Assembly: GCF_030405905.1 (NCBI RefSeq)
Contig: NZ_JASATW010000004.1
Location: forward strand, 124,001-188,000
Direction: 5' to 3'
Origin: Sphaerothrix gracilis
GTDB taxonomy: Bacteria; Cyanobacteriota; Cyanobacteriia; Phormidesmidales; Phormidesmidaceae
Length of the DNA: 64,000 bases
Both the position numbers and the translations under genes were made by a program. Under the pieces are notes generated by a model. It was not told where the DNA came from, did no database searches, and worked only from the letters and a program-made list of their open reading frames with translations. The number at the start of each line of letters is the position of its first letter. The stretch's first letter is position 1. Below are positions 60,990 through 64,000 of this stretch, one piece after another.

Positions 60990-62228
60990 CTAAAAGTCTG
61001 AAGCGTTTAGCTGGGTAATCTGGGCGGTAGCGGTTCCCTGGGCCAGCCGAATGTCAATCGTATCGCCCAAAGTCAAGTCGGTTGCGGTGCGGACAATTTG
61101 CCCTGAAGACTGGCGAATCAAAGCGTAGCCTCGCTGCAGTACCCGCTCCGGGTCAAGGGTAGAAAGCTTTTGCTCTAGCAGGTCGCTCTTACTGCTGGCC
61201 TGCTGTAGTCGCTGAGCGATCGCGGCTTTTAACCGCTGCTGCTGCCACTGTTGCTGCTGCATCTGCTGCCGCATTTGCTGACCTAGCTGGAGACGCCGTA
61301 GCTGATTGAGACTGGCGGCATAGTCATCCCAGGCAAGTGCTAGCTTGCTCTGCAGCGCCTGGGTCAGGGCCAAAGTGCGATCGCGGTGCGCAGCTAGCAG
61401 ATCACTCAGACTGGGGACAGCCGCGGCGGCGGCGGCGGTAGGCGTGTGGGCGGCCCAGTCCGCCACTAGATCTGCTAAAGACTCATCTCGCTCGTGGCCG
61501 ATGCCCGTTATCACCGGAACCGGACAGGTGGCGATCGCCCGCACGACTCGCTCGTCATTGAAGCAGGCCAGATCCTCGGCAGAACCGCCCCCTCGCGCCA
61601 AGATAATCACTTCTGCCCGGCCGTCCACCGATAGCTTTGCTAAAGCGCGGGCGATCGCTGTGGGGGCTGCTGTCCCCTGCACCAGAGTCGGTGAGAGCAG
61701 CACACGGAGGCCCGGATAGCGCTGGCGCAGCGTGCGCTGAATATCTCCCCAAGCCGCCGCCTGAGCTGACGTGACTACGCCAATCGTTTGGGGATGAGCC
61801 GGTAGGGGCCGCTTCCGCTCGGCGTCAAACAGGCCCTCTAGCTGCAGGCGATCGCGTAGCTGGCGGTAGCGTAGAGCATTGAGTCCCTCCCCCACCGGAA
61901 TGCTCTGCCAGACCACAAGCTGATAGCTACCCCGCTGGGGATAGAGCCGGATTTGGCCCAGCAGCGTCATCAGCGTGCCCTCAGCGGGCAGTGCCGCCAG
62001 ACGCGGTAGCTGCGATCGCCAGATGACACAGCGAATCGTCGCGGCAGCTTGAGGATCCTGCAGCGTCAAAAACAGGCCGCTAGCGTGATGACGCAGATTG
62101 GTGACTTCTCCCACTACCCAAATTTGCCGGAGCTGGTAGTCTTGCTCTAGCAGCGTCTGGATGTAGTCTGTCAGCCCAGCGACGCTGATAGCCGTCAATT
62201 CATTCTGAGAGTTGGCAGAGAAGGGCAT
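60990..62228 (-). CDS. xseA: Exodeoxyribonuclease VII large subunit
   Basis: XseA of 412 residues: N-terminal OB fold (QIWVVGEVTNLRHHASGLFLTLQD), catalytic domain with PQTIGVVTSAQAAAWGDIQRTLRQRYPG, ARGGGSAEDLACFNDERVVRA and TGIGHERDESLADLVADWAAHTPTAAA, and a helical C-terminal region. It degrades single-stranded DNA to oligonucleotides in mismatch and other repair. It forms an operon with xseB. It diverges from recA. Confidence 0.95.
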   Translation of the reverse strand: MPFSANSQNELTAISVAGLTDYIQTLLEQDYQLRQIWVVGEVTNLRHHASGLFLTLQDPQAAATIRCVIWRSQLPRLAALPAEGTLMTLLGQIRLYPQRGSYQLVVWQSIPVGEGLNALRYRQLRDRLQLEGLFDAERKRPLPAHPQTIGVVTSAQAAAWGDIQRTLRQRYPGLRVLLSPTLVQGTAAPTAIARALAKLSVDGRAEVIILARGGGSAEDLACFNDERVVRAIATCPVPVITGIGHERDESLADLVADWAAHTPTAAAAAAVPSLSDLLAAHRDRTLALTQALQSKLALAWDDYAASLNQLRRLQLGQQMRQQMQQQQWQQQRLKAAIAQRLQQASSKSDLLEQKLSTLDPERVLQRGYALIRQSSGQIVRTATDLTLGDTIDIRLAQGTATAQITQLNASDF

Positions 62229-62272
62229 AGGCTGTGGCTACTGCAGAGGCAACAAGGTCGCTTTGTCTAAGT

Positions 62273-62291
62273 TAGTACATTTGTATGTTCT
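62273..62291. promoter_or_regulatory. LexA-box-like site between xseA and recA
   Basis: The halves TAGTAC (62273-62278) and GTTCT (62287-62291) resemble those of the cyanobacterial LexA motif TAGTACtaatGTTCTA, but with an eight-base rather than four-base spacer. It lies about 200 bases upstream of the recA ATG. The spacing mismatch makes function uncertain. Confidence 0.3.
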
Positions 62292-62492
62292 TTTAGGCCA
62301 TACTCTTACAATAGATAAGAGTTTCTAGCCGCGAAAGTGGATGAAAAGCAGCAATCGTCCGTTATCCTCTTCTAAGATTTTCTGAGCCGCTAGATATAGA
62401 AACTTCCGAGATGGGTGAAACAGCAATCTAGACTAACCCTTTACAATAACTCCTGATATTTTCTCTGACATTTCTACTTAACTGAGGCGAGC

Positions 62493-63557
<1,065 letters not shown>

Positions 63558-64000
63558 AAATATTCAGTATGTGAGCCTAATAAACACCAGCTCAGGTTAG
63601 CAGGCAGAACGTCTAAGACGGGCTTTGAGTTCAGCAGATATCACAGCGGCACTTGAACCCTCTCGCTTCTTCCCTGGCATCAGCGATTAGACTATCAGAA
63701 GGAATATCTATTCTGTAAGAGACCCTGTATGCTTGTAGGGAAGATCGGCATCTGGTAGGATTCACATTAGTACATAGTATTAATACTTAACTGATTCGCG
63801 CCATCCCCTTTAGGTTAAGGTGCTCATTCCTCATAGTCTGTAGCTGAGGAGAAAATGCTTAACCTGAAAGCTGAAACAACCGTATTTTTGCGGCGATGCA
63901 GCCTTAACAGAGAGTTCACCAGAAATTGCGGCTTAGCTTAGGTGACTGTCAGGTTTAGAGGCAGGGGTTTTGGTTTAAGCTAACACTGATTTGAAAACAA
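63558..64000. other. Intergenic region after recA
   Basis: A 443 bp segment to the window edge, with no supported reading frame. It contains the separated complementary halves AGGTTAAG (63812-63819) and CTTAACCT (63858-63865). No T-rich hairpin typical of a terminator is seen after recA. It may carry the promoter of the next gene. Confidence 0.45.

Noticed and set aside
63812..63865. Inverted repeat AGGTTAAG/CTTAACCT as a terminator or operator
   Set aside because: The loop is 38 bases long and no T-run follows; it may be chance.

Overview
The window is chromosomal DNA of a cyanobacterium. The evidence is the very frequent HIP1 octamer GCGATCGC, the cyanobacterial primary sigma factor, the RuBisCO-type LysR regulator RbcR, a VTE6-like prenol kinase, CRY-DASH, DevBCA-type exporters and several cyanobacterium-specific small proteins. 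Nickel superoxide dismutase, PEP-CTERM proteins, a poxvirus-like topoisomerase IB and multi-domain c-di-GMP proteins suggest a Leptolyngbya-like filamentous or Synechococcus PCC 7335-like lineage, but the genus cannot be fixed from this alone. I found no insertion sequence, prophage, CRISPR array, rRNA or tRNA. A run of ten N at 41279-41288 shows this is a scaffold, and the near-identical 700 bp on each side of it look like unmerged contig ends.

Layout. 1-2983: primary sigma factor (cut by the window edge), a degenerate receiver protein and a lipoprotein. 3066-9937: a phosphoketolase-like ThDP enzyme, a DoxX/DUF3891/GAF operon, an OB-like lipoprotein, a divergent Ca2+/cation antiporter and a rhomboid protease. 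10162-14946: a PEP-CTERM protein with a clear terminator, a PstS-like protein paired with a membrane Ser/Thr kinase, and RbcR. 15531-21909: HrcA, two small conserved proteins, an FHA-PAS-GGDEF-EAL protein and CRY-DASH. 22202-30060: a lipase overlapping an anti-sigma-type ATPase, a VOC protein, VTE6-like and NnrU/Z-ISO-like membrane proteins, an atypical CGLC thioredoxin, RibD and an MscS channel. 30102-35654: seven consecutive minus-strand genes that look like a stress island: phosphoribosyltransferase, an alpha/beta hydrolase without its triad, a coiled-coil protein, topoisomerase IB, DUF937, DJ-1/PfpI and BON. 35827-43707: a cyclase, a DevB-DevC-DevC-DevA exporter operon with a YbjN-like gene, then holB and tmk. 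43985-49195: FHA and CNB-like proteins and an RMD1/glycosyltransferase/hydrolase operon. 49495-56191: a five-repeat TM-helix protein, a GNAT, the sodN-sodX pair with a perfect 30 bp palindrome between them, a lipoprotein nuclease fused to an Excalibur domain, an MnmD-like methyltransferase and an HD-GYP regulator. 56277-63557: glmU-HAD, a CHRD/PEP-CTERM protein, isoaspartyl peptidase with a newly noted 51-residue membrane protein, xseA-xseB and recA.

Functionally, most of the window is housekeeping (transcription, replication and repair, cofactor and cell-wall precursors) mixed with envelope and stress functions. c-di-GMP turnover is represented by an apparently active GGDEF-EAL protein and a canonical HD-GYP. 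No classical defence or mobile system was found. The candidates for undescribed biology are the pseudo-hydrolase/coiled-coil pair in the stress island, the kinase/PstS-like pair, the two-permease Dev exporter with its YbjN partner, and several structured non-coding segments.
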